Below, piece by piece: positions 62,151-64,000 of a DNA stretch of 64,000 nucleotides (position 1 is the first letter of the stretch; every line of letters begins with the position of its first letter). A model generated the notes under the pieces. It was given only the letters and a program-made list of their open reading frames with translations, had not been told where the DNA came from and did not search any database. The stretch is from Isoetes taiwanensis (lineage: Eukaryota > Streptophyta > Lycopodiopsida > Isoetales > Isoetaceae). The DNA is taken from contig JAJEKV010000058.1 of assembly GCA_021234155.1 (NCBI GenBank), forward strand, positions 507,814 to 571,813, in the 5' to 3' direction. The translations under genes and the position numbers were made by a program.

Positions 62151-62904
62151 ATGTATACATTAATGTCTTAAATTTAAAAATCATATTTTTATTCTTTTAT
62201 CGCTGCCCCACTAAGTCTCATTCTCAGATTTGTTTCATTTCAAGAGAAAAATAGGGAGATGCATCAACGACATCATTATAACTTGGCACATGGCAAATCA
62301 TGCAAAATATTATATAACATTCAGTGCAGATCTAAATTAAATAACAACCGATACAACAATCAATTGATACGAAATATGCAATTCAAATAAAATCTCTTGC
62401 CTACTACTTGCTCCAAAAAATAGAAAAGGAAACGTGTGATTCAATGCAATTGCAGTTTTCCAAATAGCAACCGAAGTCTAAATGGATGATATACAATCTT
62501 TGATTCACCATAGACTTAAACATCTAAGTACACATATATGTAAGTCGAAACAATGTGCACTCCGAGGATAGAGCAATGTTTGACTGCATTCCTAAAATGG
62601 AGTTCCATGCAATGAAAGTGGTTTACTATGAAGATTCAAAAATCCAAGATACACCGAAATTCTCCAGCCTTTACAATGTCGATCTGGAGTTGTCATCCAT
62701 GATTTTGCTGTAATATTTTCTCAATTTCTACAACTCTCCAATGTAAAATTGTGTATTTTCAATGTGTGGCTTTTTCAACTTACTAAATGGGCATAGGGAT
62801 CTTGGCATGCTTATTCAAATGCTGATTCAAATGCTGAATAACATGGGGCCGGAATTGCAGGAAAAATCAATATAAGATCAGTAGGGACCATCACTCAAAA
62901 GAAA
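62151..62904. other. AT-rich intergenic DNA, possibly intron of the BASS-like locus
   Basis: No exon recognised on either strand. Confidence 0.35.
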
Positions 62905-63322
62905 TGGAGGAAGTTCTTAGGCATTATAGGATGCATTTTATCCACAAGAGACTTTGCATATGTATTAGAATTACTGGAATTAGAACCACCTGCAAAACAT
63001 GACGTGAGATATTTTCTATGCACTTTTGCATGGATTTATGATATAAATGCTAGGTACAATGTGATCATATGTACTTGAAGAATAGACACAACTGAACCAA
63101 TTAAAGCCTTGGTGAGAAAGGGAGTAACAACAATGGAAGATATTGTTGTCAAGTTTGTAAGCGTAATGCTGAGTGACACATCCCCATTGGATAAGTATGT
63201 TGCATAGCTTGATTGTTGAGCACCAAGTATGGGTTTTATAAGAAAGCCAAGTATGGGTTTTATAAAATACTGGGATATGTATCCTATTAATAATGATAGA
63301 GGTCTGTCAAGCACATCAAACT
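62905..63322 (-). pseudogene. Partial BASS family (bile acid:sodium symporter-like) gene
   Basis: Minus-strand exon of about 63,310-63,075 encodes PLSLLIGYISQYFIKPILGF, then YATYLSNGDVSLSITLTNLT and TISSIVVTPFLTKALIG, ending at a GT donor. After an 81-bp intron the next exon, from 62,989, reads VVLIPVIL and, after a frame change, TYAKSLVDKMHPIMP. The order matches plant plastid-type BASS transporters (AQY.I.P.LGF, ASY..TYLAKGDVALSV, TP.LTK, LQVVL.PV). The usual loop with GCPGGTAS is missing: a KPILGFLIKPILG duplication is followed directly by GAQQSSYATYL. With the deletion and the frame change it is probably a pseudogene, although assembly error is possible. Upstream exons were not identified before the window edge. 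Confidence 0.65.
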
Positions 63323-64000
63323 TAGAATAATATGCCATTTACGTTATCCACTCAAAATATACCTTTGTATAATTACACTAAGACAGGGACTATATAAAGT
63401 CTTGCCCTGACGCACATTAGATGTTAGCTTTGGAGGTTTAAACATATCAAAAAGATTATACAAAGTGAGGAAGTATGTTACCAAGAAAATGAACTGGATT
63501 TATTAATGCAGATGCTGTAGTGGCAAGGACAATATATGGAAGCAACCTAGATAATGATCTTGTAAGGTTGGCTTTCTACTTTTGTCTAACTCTCTTAAGT
63601 TTCAATCCAAACAGGCCAATGATATGTTGCCATCTCTTCCATAAATCCCTACTCTTCCCTTCTGATGAGACACACAAACAACAGGATGAAGGTTGTTGTT
63701 CAATAAGTCTGAAACTGAAGATGCTATCAGTTCAAATGTAACTGGCATCCATTTTTGGATTCGAACTCTGTTTGTAATTGAATAAGCCAGCTTCCAAATT
63801 GCCTTCGGCCAGGGGCTAGACTATCTCGATTCAATAAACTATCTGAATGAATGCAAGCCCTGCTCCCTCTGAGCAACCATGATTCTTCAAATCGAATGCT
63901 CTGTGCGATGCCTCCAAGTTTTCTGCCTCCTCTTCTCCATCTGCTCTAAGAACCATTGCCTTATCCGTCGTTCTTCGGGAGGCAGGCCACTCTACACAAA
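63323..64000. other. Right edge of the window
   Basis: No exon assigned with confidence. If the BASS-like locus is a gene, its 5' exons and promoter should lie here or beyond. Confidence 0.35.

Overview
The window is nuclear DNA from a land plant. It has spliced genes with GT-AG introns, plant-type L1 LINEs, Ty3/gypsy relics and long AT-rich intergenic stretches. The lineage cannot be fixed from sequence alone. The abundance of non-angiosperm-looking LINE relics leans toward a fern, gymnosperm or other large repeat-rich genome, but this is only an inference.

Four host loci carry most of the interpretable coding. (1) An NADPH-thioredoxin reductase (12,669-14,080, +) has every conserved motif but several 1-nt indels, nearly all in homopolymers. 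(2) A seven-exon centrin (35,293-36,804, +) is fully in frame, with an ATG-only first exon. (3) A ten-exon secreted GH5 glucan 1,3-beta-glucosidase (52,724-55,906, +) is fully in frame. (4) A partial BASS-type (bile acid:sodium symporter family) gene or pseudogene lies near the right edge (62,905-63,322, -). Broken host fragments include a UDP-glycosyltransferase, a histone H2A, and two copies of one LRR-kinase segment in opposite orientation. A partial DUF3504/Crypton-like tyrosine recombinase (57,450-58,320, -) may be mobile or domesticated.

Layout: 1-9,707 is the left copy of a segmental duplication whose partner is 23,838-33,650; part of it occurs a third time at 49,196-50,100. Between the two copies lie a gypsy relic, the thioredoxin reductase, a minus-strand LINE, a fold-back/direct-repeat structure with CAATA microsatellites, an LRR fragment, a long ATC repeat, a very AT-rich tract and an L1 element. 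30,386-34,527 is a TIR-bounded element rich in TACGTA/GTACGG motifs. 34.5-44.5 kb holds centrin, the UGT fragment, a TTCTAGAA-rich satellite and a 1,144-bp hAT-type element with a perfect 8-bp target duplication nested in a LINE. 45-50.5 kb is L1, gypsy and LINE debris. 58.3-62.2 kb is a repeat block: a tandem array of tRNA-derived SINE-like units, a 460-bp tandem repeat and three polypurine-tract/LTR-start junctions.

The most unusual signal is how the duplicate copies differ. Disagreements concentrate at CAG/CTG and CG sites and often create extra CG, which is not what cytosine deamination would do. With the homopolymer indels in the thioredoxin reductase, this looks like a long-read base-calling imprint of CHG/CG methylation rather than evolution. 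The loci are independent host genes and transposon debris; no operon-like cooperation is visible.
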